Source: Actinomadura latina NBRC 106108 | Lineage (GTDB): Bacteria > Actinomycetota > Actinomycetes > Streptosporangiales > Streptosporangiaceae | Length of the DNA: 64,000 nucleotides | NCBI RefSeq assembly: GCF_001552195.1 | Contig: NZ_BCQS01000003.1 | Location: forward strand, 434,001 to 498,000 | Reading direction: 5' to 3' | Part shown: piece by piece, positions 17,714 through 26,538 of the stretch | Layout of the letters: each line of letters opens with the position of its first letter | How positions within the stretch are numbered: position 1 is the stretch's first letter | Translations under genes and position numbers: made by a program | Notes under the pieces: model-generated | Seen by the model: the letters and a program-made list of their open reading frames with translations, nothing else | What the model was told of the DNA's origin: nothing | The model's database searches: none

Positions 17714-18714
17714 GCCGCACCGCCGAGGTAGCGGGTGTCGGGCCGGTCGTCGCGCTGGAGGCGGTCCAGCGCGTCGAGGACGCGGTCGACGTTCGGCAGG
17801 TGGTGGTGCTCCAGCATGGGCGGCGGGTACGGGATGTCGAACCCGGTCACGCGCAGCACCGGCGCCTGCAGGCTGTGGAAGCAGCGCTCCTGGACGCGGG
17901 CGGCGATCTCCGCGCCGACCCCCGCGAACCCGGCGGCCTCGCTGATGACGACGCACCGGCCCGTCTTGCGCACGGAAGAGGCCACGGTCAGGTCGTCGAA
18001 CGGGACGATCGTCCGCAGGTCGACGACCTCCAGGTCCCAGCCCTCGCCGGCGGCGGCGCCGGCCGCCTCCAGCGCGACCGGCACACTCGGCCCGTACGCG
18101 ACGAGCGTCGCGTCCCGGCCGGGGCGGCGGACGGCGGCGCGGCCGAACGGCTCCGCCCGCTCCAGCCGCTCGACGTCCGACTTCGACCAGTACAGCTTCT
18201 TCGGCTCCATGAACACGACCGGGTCCGGGTCGTCGATCGCCTCCCGCAGCAGGGAGTACGCGTCCTCGACCGTCGCCGGCGTGACGACCTTCAGGCCCGG
18301 GGTGTGCGCGTAGTACGCCTCGCTGGAATCGCAGTGGTGCTCGACGCCGCCGATCCCGCCCGCGTAGGGGATGCGGATGACGATCGGCAGCTCGACCCGC
18401 CCGCGCGTGCGGTTCCGCATCTTCGCGACGTGCGAGGCGATCTGCTCGAACGCCGGGTAGGCGAACGCGTCGAACTGCATCTCCACGACGGGCCGGAAAC
18501 CGCCCATCGCCATGCCGACGGCGAACCCGACGATGCCCGCCTCGGCGAGCGGCGTGTCGAAGCAGCGGTCGTCGCCGAACTTCGCGGCGAGGCCGTCGGT
18601 GACGCGGAAGACGCCGCCGAGCGTGCCGACGTCCTCGCCGAACACCAGGACCCGCTCGTCCTCGTCCATCGCTTCGCGGAGCGCCGTGTTGAGCGCCTGG
18701 GCCATCGTGGTCAT
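17710..18714 (-). CDS. bkdB: Branched-chain 2-oxoacid dehydrogenase E1, beta subunit
   Basis: A 334-residue transketolase-like protein starting Met-Ala-Gln-Ala-Leu-Asn, with Phe-Gly-Glu-Asp-Val-Gly (TPP-contacting Glu) and the Asp-Thr-Pro-Leu-Ala-Glu-Ala-Gly-Ile and Glu-Met-Gln-Phe-Asp-Ala-Phe motifs of E1 beta. It forms the E1 heterotetramer with the alpha subunit. Four-base overlaps with the genes on both sides indicate one translationally coupled operon. A GTG one codon earlier is an alternative start. Confidence 0.93.
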   Translation of the reverse strand: MTTMAQALNTALREAMDEDERVLVFGEDVGTLGGVFRVTDGLAAKFGDDRCFDTPLAEAGIVGFAVGMAMGGFRPVVEMQFDAFAYPAFEQIASHVAKMRNRTRGRVELPIVIRIPYAGGIGGVEHHCDSSEAYYAHTPGLKVVTPATVEDAYSLLREAIDDPDPVVFMEPKKLYWSKSDVERLERAEPFGRAAVRRPGRDATLVAYGPSVPVALEAAGAAAGEGWDLEVVDLRTIVPFDDLTVASSVRKTGRCVVISEAAGFAGVGAEIAARVQERCFHSLQAPVLRVTGFDIPYPPPMLEHHHLPNVDRVLDALDRLQRDDRPDTRYLGGAA

Positions 18715-19826
18715 GACAGCGCCTCCTCGGCCTCGATCTCGGTCCGCAGCTGCGCCCGCTGCTCGTCCAGCTGCGGGTCCGGGGTGCCGTAGACGTGGTC
18801 GAACAGCCCCATCGGGACGAGTTCGGGGTCGGCGTTCATCCGGTCCCGGAGGCGTCCGGCGAACTCCTCCGCCTCGGCGGACGCCGCCGCGACGTCCTCG
18901 TCCGAGAGGTGCCCGCGCCGCCGCAGATACGCCTCCAGGCGGGCGATCGGGTCGCGCTTCCGCCATGCGTCGGCCTCGGCGTCCGTCCGGTAGCGGGACG
19001 CGTCGTCGGCGTTCGTGTGCGATTCGAGCCGGTACGTGTGCGCCTCGACCAGGAACGGTCCACCGCCCGACCGGGCGTGCTCGACGGCCGCCGCCAGCAC
19101 CGCCAGCACCGCGACCGGGTCGTTCCCGTCCACCCGTTCGGAACGCACCCCGTACCCGATGCCCTTGTAGGCGAGGGAGGGCGCGGCGGTCTGCCGTTCC
19201 AGCGGCACCGAGATGGCGTACTCGTTGTTCTGGACGAAGAAGATCACCGGCGCCTTGAAGACGGCGGCGAAGTTGAGCGCCTCGTGGAAGTCGCCCTCGC
19301 TGGTGGCGCCGTCGCCGACGCAGGCGAGCGCGACCCGTCCCGTCCCCTTGCGCTGCTCCGCGTACGCGAGCCCCGCCGCGTGGACGGTCTGCGTCCCGAG
19401 CGGCGTGCACTGCGGCGCCGTGTGGTGGAGCCGCGGGTCGTACCCGCAGTGCGCGTCGCCGCGCAGCAGCGACAGCACCTCGACCGGGTCGATGCCGCGC
19501 GCCACCAGGGCCATCGACTCCCGGTAGGTGGGGAAGAACCAGTCGCCGTCCGCCAGGGCGAGCGCGGCGCCGACCTGGCACGCCTCCTGCCCGTGGCTGG
19601 ACGGGTACACGGCCAGCCGGCCCTGCTTGGTCAGCGCGGTCGCCTGCGCGTCGAACCGCCGCCCGACGACCATCGCCCGGTGCGCCCGCCGGAGCAGCTC
19701 CGGATCCGGCACCGCGTAGCGCTGCCTCCCGCGTACCGCCGCGCCGCCGTCGGTCAGGAACCGCACGGGCTCCGCCGAGGGGAGCAGCGCCTCAACCCGG
19801 CCCGCCTCAATCCGACCCGTCGCCAT
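18711..19826 (-). CDS. bkdA: Branched-chain 2-oxoacid dehydrogenase E1, alpha subunit
   Basis: A 371-residue thiamine-diphosphate enzyme. The TPP motif begins with Gly-Asp-Gly-Ala-Thr-Ser-Glu-Gly-Asp and ends with Gln-Asn-Asn about 28 residues later. It decarboxylates the 2-oxoacids of Val, Leu and Ile, which in actinomycetes supplies starters for branched fatty acids and polyketides. The ATG at 19826 is set by a strong GGAGGTGGAGG a few bases upstream; longer frames are artefacts. It is divergent from an Lrp-type regulator at a distance of about 108 bases, the usual bkd arrangement. Confidence 0.92.
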   Translation of the reverse strand: MATGRIEAGRVEALLPSAEPVRFLTDGGAAVRGRQRYAVPDPELLRRAHRAMVVGRRFDAQATALTKQGRLAVYPSSHGQEACQVGAALALADGDWFFPTYRESMALVARGIDPVEVLSLLRGDAHCGYDPRLHHTAPQCTPLGTQTVHAAGLAYAEQRKGTGRVALACVGDGATSEGDFHEALNFAAVFKAPVIFFVQNNEYAISVPLERQTAAPSLAYKGIGYGVRSERVDGNDPVAVLAVLAAAVEHARSGGGPFLVEAHTYRLESHTNADDASRYRTDAEADAWRKRDPIARLEAYLRRRGHLSDEDVAAASAEAEEFAGRLRDRMNADPELVPMGLFDHVYGTPDPQLDEQRAQLRTEIEAEEALS

Positions 19827-19934
19827 CCGCCTCCACCTCCGCACTCGATCGGTGCTAGGAATATGAACCAGGTCGGCCATAGGTCTCAATAGACGACCAA
19901 AACACGGGACGATCGGCTGAGCAGGGGAGCTCGT

Positions 19935-20450
19935 ATGGACCATCTGTCTCCAGAACCCGCGCCGCCTCCGGGCCCCGACGGACGTTCGGCGGCGCCCCTC
20001 GACGACCTCGACCATGCGATCATCCGCGAGCTGCGCGCGGACGGGCGCATCTCGATGCGGGCCCTCGCCGAGAAGGTCAGCGTCTCCCGCTCCAACGCCT
20101 ACACGCGGGTGGAGCGGCTCATCGCCGACGGCGTCGTCACCGGGTTCACCGCGCAGGTCGACCCCGTCCGCGCCGGGCTGGGCACGGCGGCCTACGTCCT
20201 GGTCAACATCGAGCAGAACTCCTGGCGCAAGGTCTCGGCCGAACTCCGGAAGGTGGCCCATATCGAGCACCTCGCCTTCGTCGGTGGTGACGTCGACCTG
20301 GTCATGCTGGTCCGCACCCCGGACAACGCCTCGCTGCGCGACATCGTGCTGGCCCGCATCCATGCGGTGGAAGGCGTCCGCGCGACCCGCACGTGGCTGA
20401 TCTTCGACGAGATTCCGGCCGAACCCGCCGAGCACGAGAGGCGTTCATGA
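19935..20450 (+). CDS. Lrp/AsnC-family regulator (BkdR-like)
   Basis: A 171-residue protein. A helix-turn-helix at about 25-70 (Leu-Asp-Asp-Leu-Asp-His-Ala-Ile-Ile-Arg-Glu-Leu, then Ser-Arg-Ser-Asn-Ala-Tyr-Thr-Arg-Val) is followed by the RAM effector domain with Gly-Gly-Asp-Val-Asp-Leu-Val. It is divergent from the bkd operon, and such regulators commonly control bkd genes in response to branched-chain amino acids, so this is the inferred role. AGGGGAG lies before the ATG. No clear palindrome was recognised in the shared gap. Confidence 0.9.
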   Translation: MDHLSPEPAPPPGPDGRSAAPLDDLDHAIIRELRADGRISMRALAEKVSVSRSNAYTRVERLIADGVVTGFTAQVDPVRAGLGTAAYVLVNIEQNSWRKVSAELRKVAHIEHLAFVGGDVDLVMLVRTPDNASLRDIVLARIHAVEGVRATRTWLIFDEIPAEPAEHERRS

Positions 20451-20507
20451 TCGCGTAGCCTGTCAGGGGCCGGGAGCCCCCCGCACTCGCGGCTGTGAGG
20501 AGAAAAG

Positions 20508-21311
20508 GTGGCAGCTGAGAGGCCGCAGCCGAGCAGTTTCGATCCGGACGTCCCGAATATCGCCCGGATGTACGATTATTATCTGGGCGGCAAGGACCAT
20601 TACACCGCCGACCGCGCGGCCGCCGACGCGGCGATCGCGGCCGATCCGACGCTGGTCACGCTGATCAGGGAGAACCGCGCCTTTCTCGGACGCGCGGTGC
20701 GGTATCTCGCCGAGCAGGGCATCGACCAGTTCCTCGACATCGGCACCGGGCTGCCCACGCAGCAGAACGTCCACCAGATCGCGCAGTCGGTGAACCCCGC
20801 CGCCCGCGTCGCCTACGTCGACTACGACGGGCAGGTCGTCGCGCACGGCCGCGCGCTGCTCGCCGCCGCCGAGGGCACCCGGATGATCGTGGGCGACGTC
20901 CGCGACCCGCGCGAGATCCTCGCCGACCCCGAGGTGCGGCGGCTGCTCGACTTCGGCAGGCCGATCGCGCTGCTGCTGGTCGCGACCCTGCACTTCATCC
21001 CGGACGAGGACGACCCGCAGGGCATCATGGCCGAGCTGCGCGACGCGCTCCCGTCCGGCAGCCACCTCGTGCTGACCCACGCCTCGGCCGACGGCGTCCC
21101 CGACGTGGTCGCCAAGGTCGTCGAGGTCTACAAGCGGACGAACGCGCCCGGCACCCCCCGCACCCGGGAGCAGGTGACCGCGCTGTTCGGCGACTTCGAG
21201 CTCCTCGACCCGGGCCTCGTGTGGGCGCCGCTCTGGCGGCCGGAACGGTCCATCACACTGGCGGAGGCGCTTCCGGTCTGGTTCTACGCGGGTGTCGGCC
21301 GTAAACCCTAG
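20508..21311 (+). CDS. SAM-dependent methyltransferase, DUF574 (Methyltransf_19) family
   Basis: A 267-residue protein starting at GTG 20508 behind AGGAG. It contains Ile-Ala-Arg-Met-Tyr-Asp-Tyr-Tyr-Leu-Gly-Gly-Lys-Asp-His (about 17-30) and Phe-Leu-Asp-Ile-Gly-Thr-Gly-Leu-Pro-Thr, the two hallmarks of the actinobacterial DUF574 family. These are predicted class I methyltransferases, present in many copies in Streptomyces and Actinomadura, with unknown substrates. The downstream acyl-CoA synthetase gene follows after 64 bases. No functional link can be claimed. Confidence 0.9.
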   Translation: MAAERPQPSSFDPDVPNIARMYDYYLGGKDHYTADRAAADAAIAADPTLVTLIRENRAFLGRAVRYLAEQGIDQFLDIGTGLPTQQNVHQIAQSVNPAARVAYVDYDGQVVAHGRALLAAAEGTRMIVGDVRDPREILADPEVRRLLDFGRPIALLLVATLHFIPDEDDPQGIMAELRDALPSGSHLVLTHASADGVPDVVAKVVEVYKRTNAPGTPRTREQVTALFGDFELLDPGLVWAPLWRPERSITLAEALPVWFYAGVGRKP

Positions 21312-21375
21312 CCATGGGCAGAACGTCCTGGATGCGTGATCGTTGGGGCGGGACGGGCCACAAAGGGGAGGCGGC

Positions 21376-22923
21376 ATGCGGGCGGATACGGTCGGGGCGG
21401 CGCTGGCGGACGCGGCGGCACGCGAGAAGGCATTCCTGCACGACGGTGACGGCGCCATCACGTTCGCCGAGTTCGACGAGCTGACCGACCGTGTCGCGGG
21501 CGGGCTGCTCGCGCGCGGAATCAAGCGCGGCGACCGGATCGGCCTGCTCGGCCTCAACACCCCGCAATGGCTCGCCGCCTTTTTCGGCGCGGCGCGGATC
21601 GGCGCCGTCATCGTCCCGCTCAACGTCCGCTATCGGGAACGCGAGCTGTCGTACATGCTCGGCCAGAGCGGCGCGCGAATGGTCATCAGCACCCCCGCCA
21701 TTCCGGATTTCGACTTCGCGGCCTTCTTCGAGAAGTTCCGTCCGCAGGCACCGGGCGTGACCGATCACCTCTTCTTCGGCGCGGACTTCGACGAGCTGGC
21801 GGCGGCGCCCGCCGACCCGGCCGGGCTGGAGGCGGCGCGCGACGCCGTCACCCCGGCCGACCCGCTGATGATCCTCTACACCTCGGGGACCACCGGACGC
21901 CCCAAGGGCGCGGTGATCACGCACGGCAGCATCCTGGCCTCGGCGCGCGCGCAGGCCGATCACTTCGAGATGACCGACGCGGACGTGCTGCTGGGACATC
22001 TGCCGCTCAACCACGTCGGCGGCATCACCTGCACGATCATGGCCGCGCTGGTCAGCGGCGGCTCCGTGGCGCTGCTGCCCGCGTTCTCCCCGGACGGCGC
22101 CCTGCGCGCCATCGAACGGCACGGGGTGACGTTCCTCGGCGCCGTCCCGACGATGTACGTGCTGATGCTCGGCCGCCCGGACTTCGCCGACCATGACGTC
22201 TCGTCCGTGCGGCTGTGCATGGCGGGCGGCTCCAACGTGGAACCGGCGCTGGCGGAGTCGATCCGGCGCGGCTTCCCCGGCGCGCCGCTGTACGGCCTGT
22301 ACGGCCTGTCGGAGTCGTCGGGCGCCTGCGTTCTGTCGCCCCTGGACGACGCCCCGGAGACCGTCGCCCGCACCCTCGGCGCGATCATCGGCGACTTCGA
22401 GGCCCGCGTGGCCGGCCCGGACGGCGCCGTCCTCCCGCCCGGCGAGACCGGCGAGCTGCAGATCCGCGGCGGCTGCGTGGCCGCCGGCTACTGGGACATG
22501 CCCGCCGAGACCGCCGAGGTGTTCCTCCCGGACGGCTGGCTCGCGACCGGCGACATGGTCGAGATGGAGCCGGACGGCCATCTCGTCCTGCGCGGCCGGA
22601 AGAAGGAGATGTACATCCAGGGCGGCTTCAACGTGTACCCGGTCGAGATCGAGAACGTGCTGACCGCCCACCCCGGCGTCGCGATGGCCGCCGGGATCGG
22701 CGTCCCCGACGACGTGCTCGGCGAGATCGGCCGCTTCTACGTCGTGCCGCGCCCCGGCGCCGAGCCGCCCACGGAGGACGAGCTCACCGCCTACTGCCGC
22801 GAACGCCTGGCCGACTACAAGGTGCCCCGCCAGTTCGTCATCACCGCGGAGGTCCCGCTGACCCCGGTCGGAAAGATCCACAAGGCGCGGTTGAAGGACG
22901 ACCACGTTCAGGGCAGCCGGTAG
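21376..22923 (+). CDS. Acyl-CoA synthetase / long-chain-fatty-acid-CoA ligase-like (ANL superfamily)
   Basis: A 515-residue adenylate-forming enzyme. Motif A3 is Tyr-Thr-Ser-Gly-Thr-Thr-Gly-Arg-Pro-Lys-Gly (about 175). Later come Tyr-Gly-Leu-Ser-Glu (A5), Gly-Trp-Leu-Ala-Thr-Gly-Asp (A7), Arg-Lys-Lys-Glu-Met-Tyr-Ile (A8) and a C-terminal Pro-Val-Gly-Lys-Ile with the catalytic Lys. It activates a carboxylic acid with ATP and CoA; the acid could be fatty or aromatic. ATG 21376 has AGGGGAGG upstream. The 3' end overlaps the convergent SDR gene by 16 bases. Confidence 0.9.
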   Translation: MRADTVGAALADAAAREKAFLHDGDGAITFAEFDELTDRVAGGLLARGIKRGDRIGLLGLNTPQWLAAFFGAARIGAVIVPLNVRYRERELSYMLGQSGARMVISTPAIPDFDFAAFFEKFRPQAPGVTDHLFFGADFDELAAAPADPAGLEAARDAVTPADPLMILYTSGTTGRPKGAVITHGSILASARAQADHFEMTDADVLLGHLPLNHVGGITCTIMAALVSGGSVALLPAFSPDGALRAIERHGVTFLGAVPTMYVLMLGRPDFADHDVSSVRLCMAGGSNVEPALAESIRRGFPGAPLYGLYGLSESSGACVLSPLDDAPETVARTLGAIIGDFEARVAGPDGAVLPPGETGELQIRGGCVAAGYWDMPAETAEVFLPDGWLATGDMVEMEPDGHLVLRGRKKEMYIQGGFNVYPVEIENVLTAHPGVAMAAGIGVPDDVLGEIGRFYVVPRPGAEPPTEDELTAYCRERLADYKVPRQFVITAEVPLTPVGKIHKARLKDDHVQGSR

Positions 22924-23708
22924 GCGCGGCGGAGCGCGATGTCGACGAGCCGCTGCGGCGCCAGCGTCTTGAGCCGGGGCACCACGAAACTCTGGCGGCC
23001 GGCGCCGTAGCGTCCGCGCGGCGCCGGCCGGGTCGCGGCCTTCCAGATGATCCGGGCCGCCTCGCGCGGGTCCTCCCCCTTCCGGAGGGCGCTGTGGAGG
23101 GTGGCGCGGGCGCTCTCCCGAGGCCCGTAGTAGTCCGCGATGGCGGCGCCGGTGGCGGTGGACCCGTTCAGCACCGCGGTGGTGAACACGCCCGGCTCGA
23201 CCAGGCACACCTTGATCCCCAGATGCCACACCTCGTGGCGCAGGGACTCGGTGTAGCGGGCGAGGGCGGCCTTGGACGCGGCGTAGAAGCCCTCGCCCGG
23301 CTCCCCGACCCACGCCGCCAGCGACCCCACGTTGACGATGCGGCCCCGGCGGCGTTCGCGCATGCCCGGCAGGACCGCGTTGACGAGGCGGACGGCACCG
23401 AAGAAGTTGGTCTCGAACACGGCTCGGGCCTCCTCCGGTGAGGTCTCCTCGGCGAAGCCCTCATGCATGACGCCCGCGTTGTTGATCAGGATGTCAAGGC
23501 CGTCCACCTGGGCGAGAACCTCGCCGACGCACTCCCGCACGGACGCGTCTGAGCGCACGTCCAAGCGGAGCATCCGCACCCCGCCCTCGTCCGGGCGTAC
23601 CTGCCGGGACGTGCCGAACACGCGGGCGCCGCGCTCGGCGAACAGCAGCGCGGTGGCCCGTCCGATCCCGGACGAGGCGCCGGTGACCAGGACGTTCGTC
23701 GATGACAT
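22908..23708 (-). CDS. Short-chain dehydrogenase/reductase
   Basis: A 266-residue classical SDR: Thr-Gly-Ala-Ser-Ser-Gly-Ile-Gly at residues about 9-16, Asn-Asn-Ala-Gly-Val (about 81), a catalytic Ser in Asn-Val-Gly-Ser-Leu and Tyr-Ala-Ala-Ser-Lys (Tyr-X3-Lys, about 151-155). The NAD(P) and catalytic residues are complete. The basic C-terminal tail resembles SDRs annotated as ketoreductases or oxidoreductases of lipid metabolism. It lies 15 bases upstream of the ynfA-like gene's end, on the same strand, and could be co-transcribed behind merR and ynfA genes. Confidence 0.9.
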   Translation of the reverse strand: MSSTNVLVTGASSGIGRATALLFAERGARVFGTSRQVRPDEGGVRMLRLDVRSDASVRECVGEVLAQVDGLDILINNAGVMHEGFAEETSPEEARAVFETNFFGAVRLVNAVLPGMRERRRGRIVNVGSLAAWVGEPGEGFYAASKAALARYTESLRHEVWHLGIKVCLVEPGVFTTAVLNGSTATGAAIADYYGPRESARATLHSALRKGEDPREAARIIWKAATRPAPRGRYGAGRQSFVVPRLKTLAPQRLVDIALRRAYRLP

Positions 23709-23723
23709 GAGGGGCCTTCCAGG

Positions 23724-24059
23724 TCAGTGGCCGCGCGGGGCGTACATGATGACGGCCATGCCGGCGAGGCAGACCAGCGCGCCGGCGATGTCGAAGCGGT
23801 CCGGGCGGTAGCCGTCGGCGACCGCGCCCCACAGGATCGACCCGGCGACGAAGATCCCGCCGTAGGCGGCGAGGACGCGGCCGAAATGGGCGTCCGGCTG
23901 GAACGTGGCGGCGAAACCGTACAGGCCGAGCGCGATGACGCCGGCGCCGGCCCAGATCCACCCCCGGTGCTCGCGCACGCCCTGCCAGACCAGCCAGGCG
24001 CCCCCGATCTCCAGGACGGCGGCGACGGCGAACAGGGCGATGGAGCGGGCGACGAGCAC
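23724..24059 (-). CDS. YnfA/UPF0060 family small membrane protein
   Basis: A 111-residue protein with four predicted membrane helices (about 5-25, 33-53, 62-80, 90-107). It contains Glu-Ile-Gly-Gly-Ala-Trp-Leu-Val-Trp in helix 1 and Ala-Ala-Tyr-Gly-Gly-Ile in the third segment, which define the YnfA family (SMR-like, implicated in drug or cation efflux). The start is GTG at 24059. It follows the MerR regulator after nine bases, so it is very likely under that regulator's metal- or stress-responsive promoter. Confidence 0.9.
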   Translation of the reverse strand: MLVARSIALFAVAAVLEIGGAWLVWQGVREHRGWIWAGAGVIALGLYGFAATFQPDAHFGRVLAAYGGIFVAGSILWGAVADGYRPDRFDIAGALVCLAGMAVIMYAPRGH

Positions 24060-24068
24060 GGCGGCGTC

Positions 24069-24827
24069 CTAGGTCGAGGCGGTGAACAACGCGTCGATCA
24101 GTTCGGCGGCGTCCGCGGGGGCGCGCACCTCCAGCTGAACGACGTCACCATCGAAGCAGAGCCGGAAGCCGAAGAACGGGCAGCACCGCTGCTCGGCCGC
24201 GGCCAGCTCGGCCACCGCCGCGGCCCTGCCTGCGGGCAGGGTGACCCGCACCCCGTCGCCGGTCTCCTCCACCCGGCCGGCCCCGACGACGGCTCGCCAC
24301 TCGGCGGCCCGCTGAGCCACGCCGTCCCCGTTGAGCGAGCAGGCGATCGGCGGCTCGTCCCCGTCGCCCAGGGGGCGAGTTTCCTGGGCGGCGGCCGCCG
24401 CCGGTTCCCCGGCCTCGGGCGGGCCGGAGGGGAAGCCGCATTCGGCGTCGCAGGGGTCCGCCCGGTCGGGCAGGGCGTCCAGGTGGTGCAGGACGTCGTG
24501 CAGGGAGCGGGTGAACGCCTCCAGTTCGGTGAGGCGCTGCTCGGACTCGGTCAGGCGGGCGGCCACGCGGGGGCGCAGGTCGGCCTTCACGTCGGCGCAC
24601 GCGCCGGACTCCCAGACCGTGAGCAGTTCCCCGATCTCGTCCAGGGGGAGACCGAGGTGCTTGGCCGAGCCGATGAACGCGAGCCGCGTGACCGAGTCCT
24701 CCCCGTACGCCCGGTAGCCGGACGGGGAGCGGTCCGCGGTCAGCAGGCCCGCGCTCTCGTAGTACCGCAGCGTCGTCGCGGGGACGCCGCTGCGCTCGGC
24801 GAGCTGTGAGATCAGCATCGTCGTCAT
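24069..24827 (-). CDS. MerR-family metal-responsive regulator with extra C-terminal domain
   Basis: A 252-residue protein. The MerR helix-turn-helix reads Ile-Ser-Gln-Leu-Ala-Glu-Arg-Ser-Gly-Val then Leu-Arg-Tyr-Tyr-Glu (residues 6-24), followed by the dimerisation helix (about 85-120). Cys77, Cys126 and Cys130 sit where mercury-type MerR proteins hold their metal ligands. A further domain of about 90 residues adds Cys163, Cys215-Cys216 and Cys224, longer than the usual 140 residues of MerR. It is the first gene of a merR-ynfA unit and has a canonical MerR promoter. Metal identity is not determined; the Cys set suggests a soft metal. Confidence 0.88.
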   Translation of the reverse strand: MTTMLISQLAERSGVPATTLRYYESAGLLTADRSPSGYRAYGEDSVTRLAFIGSAKHLGLPLDEIGELLTVWESGACADVKADLRPRVAARLTESEQRLTELEAFTRSLHDVLHHLDALPDRADPCDAECGFPSGPPEAGEPAAAAAQETRPLGDGDEPPIACSLNGDGVAQRAAEWRAVVGAGRVEETGDGVRVTLPAGRAAAVAELAAAEQRCCPFFGFRLCFDGDVVQLEVRAPADAAELIDALFTAST

Positions 24828-24833
24828 GCTTCG

Positions 24834-24865
24834 ACGCTAAACCTTCGACCCGGCTCGAAGGTCAA
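24834..24865 (-). promoter_or_regulatory. MerR-type promoter with long spacer and dyad
   Basis: On the minus strand -35 TTGACC (24865-24860) and -10 TAGCGT (24839-24834) are 20 bases apart. The spacer holds the dyad CCTTCGA-N6-TCGAAGG (24842-24861). An over-long spacer with a central dyad is diagnostic of MerR-activated promoters. The expected start falls at or next to the ATG at 24827, so the transcript may be leaderless. The -35 overlaps the stop of the DyP gene. Confidence 0.82.
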
Positions 24866-26082
24866 GCCTCCAGCAGCGATTGCCCGACATAGCCGCCGGG
24901 CACGGCGCCGCCGGGCACGGCGAAGACCGCGCTGGACTCGTGCCGCAGGTAGCGGGTGAGGCCGTCCGCGCCGTCCAGCTTGCGCTGCACCTGGATGAAG
25001 CCGGTCGTCGGGTCGGCCTGCCAGGCGATGAACAGCAGCCCGGCGTCCGGCGCGCCGTCCGGGCGCAGACCGTCGTGGTAGGAGAACCCGCGGCGCAGCA
25101 TCGCCGCGCCGCCGTTGGACGACGGCGCGGCCACCCGGACGTGGGCGTCGCCGGGGATGGCGAGCGACCCGTCCGGCCGGACCGCGCCGAGGTTCGGCGG
25201 CGTGGTCTCCGTCCCGCCGGACAGCGGGGCGCCGTCGGACTTGCGGCGGCCGATGACCCGCTCCTGACGGGCGGCGGGCAGCCGGTCCCACGCGTCCAGC
25301 AGCATCCGGATGCGCCGGACGATCGCGTACGAGCCGCCGTTCATCCACGCGTGCGGGCCGCCGGCGTCCGCGACGAAGACCTTGGCGTCGTACTCGGTCG
25401 GACGGGGGTTGCCGGTGCCGTCGACCTGCCCCATCAGGTTGCGGACGGTCTTCGGCCGGTCGGTGGCGCCCGGCGCCCGGTTGAAGCCGCTCATCATCCA
25501 GCGGACCTTCGCCGTCCTGGCCGCGCCCTTCTCCAGCATGCGCAGGGCATGGACGGCGACCAGCGGGTCGTCCGCGCCGATCTGCACCCACAGGTCGCCG
25601 TCGCCGCGCGAGCGGTCGAGCGCGTCGGCGGCGAACGGGGGCATCTCCACCAGCGCGTCCGGCATGCGGTCCGCCAGCCCGGTCTTGCCGAAGAAGGACC
25701 GGCCGAAACCGAACGTCACGGTGAGCGAGGACGGCCCGGCGTCCAGCGCGACCTGGTCGTCGCCGGCGGGCGGGCGTCCGGCCGTCATCGCCTCGGCCGC
25801 CGCCGACCAGCGCCGCAGCAGCGCCGCCGCGCCGGCCCGTCCGGCGCCGGGCCGCAGATCGAACGCGGCCAGGTGGCCGCATGCCTGGGCCGGTGTGGTG
25901 ATCCCGGCCTGGTGCCGCCCGTGGAACGGGACGGCGGTCGCTCCGACCGCGGTGAGCGGCGGGCCGTCGCCGCCCGCCCGGTGCTGCCCGGCCAGGCCGC
26001 CGGCGGCCAGCCCCGCGACGCCGGCGCCGCCCGCCGTGCCGAGGACCCACCGCCGGGTGACGCCGCGTGTGCGTTCTTCCAT
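24862..26082 (-). CDS. Tat-exported DyP-type heme peroxidase (DtpA/EfeB-like)
   Basis: A 406-residue protein with a twin-arginine signal (Arg10-Arg11 followed by Trp-Val-Leu and an Ala/Gly-rich hydrophobic stretch to about residue 32). The mature part has the DyP motif Gly-Gln-Val-Asp-Gly-Thr-Gly-Asn (catalytic Asp), an Asn-Gly-Gly-Ser-Tyr-Ala-Ile-Val-Arg-Arg-Ile-Arg region with the heme-proximal His just upstream, and Gly-Phe-Ser-Tyr-His-Asp-Gly. It lies four bases after the PCuAC gene. In Streptomyces lividans an equivalent set (Sco, ECuC, DtpA) handles copper for secreted radical-copper oxidase maturation, so a similar role is inferred. Confidence 0.9.
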   Translation of the reverse strand: MEERTRGVTRRWVLGTAGGAGVAGLAAGGLAGQHRAGGDGPPLTAVGATAVPFHGRHQAGITTPAQACGHLAAFDLRPGAGRAGAAALLRRWSAAAEAMTAGRPPAGDDQVALDAGPSSLTVTFGFGRSFFGKTGLADRMPDALVEMPPFAADALDRSRGDGDLWVQIGADDPLVAVHALRMLEKGAARTAKVRWMMSGFNRAPGATDRPKTVRNLMGQVDGTGNPRPTEYDAKVFVADAGGPHAWMNGGSYAIVRRIRMLLDAWDRLPAARQERVIGRRKSDGAPLSGGTETTPPNLGAVRPDGSLAIPGDAHVRVAAPSSNGGAAMLRRGFSYHDGLRPDGAPDAGLLFIAWQADPTTGFIQVQRKLDGADGLTRYLRHESSAVFAVPGGAVPGGYVGQSLLEA

Positions 26083-26085
26083 CGG

Positions 26086-26538
26086 TCACCGCTCCCCGGG
26101 CCGGTAACCGGCGGGGCGGACGGGCGCCCGCACGGTGATCGGCGCGGACGCGGCGAACCGCAGGGTGAACGTGACGGTCTCGCCCGTCTTCGGCTTGCGG
26201 TTCAGGCCGACGAACATCACGTGGTAGCCGCCCGTGCGCAGCACCAGCCGGCCGCCGGCGGGCACGGCCAGCGGCCCGGCCGGGGCCATCGACCCGTTCG
26301 GCTTCGTGGTGTGGACGGTGACGTGCTTCGCGAGGTCGCTGGTCACGGAGGTCAGCGTGTCGCCGTCCGTCCCGGTGTTGGCGATGGTGACGTATCCGGC
26401 CGTCATGTCGGACATCGGCGGCTCCTTGACGTAGGCGCCGCTCACCGCGAGGCGCGGCCCGTCCGGGTCGTCCGAGCCGCAGGCGGCCGTTCCGGCGGCG
26501 AGGATCAGCGCCGCGAGCGCGGCGGCGGGCCGCTTCAC
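26086..26538 (-). CDS. PCu(A)C family periplasmic copper chaperone (ECuC-like) lipoprotein
   Basis: A 150-residue protein. A lipobox ends at Cys20 (Thr-Ala-Ala-Cys). The copper motif is visible as His-Val-Thr-Val-His with a downstream Gly-Ser-Met, then His-Val-Met-Phe, matching His-X(n)-Met ... His-X-Met of the family. It binds Cu(I) outside the membrane and passes it to Sco or cytochrome oxidase. The GTG at 26538 overlaps the sco stop by four bases. It is one unit with sco and the DyP gene. Confidence 0.9.
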   Translation of the reverse strand: MKRPAAALAALILAAGTAACGSDDPDGPRLAVSGAYVKEPPMSDMTAGYVTIANTGTDGDTLTSVTSDLAKHVTVHTTKPNGSMAPAGPLAVPAGGRLVLRTGGYHVMFVGLNRKPKTGETVTFTLRFAASAPITVRAPVRPAGYRPGER

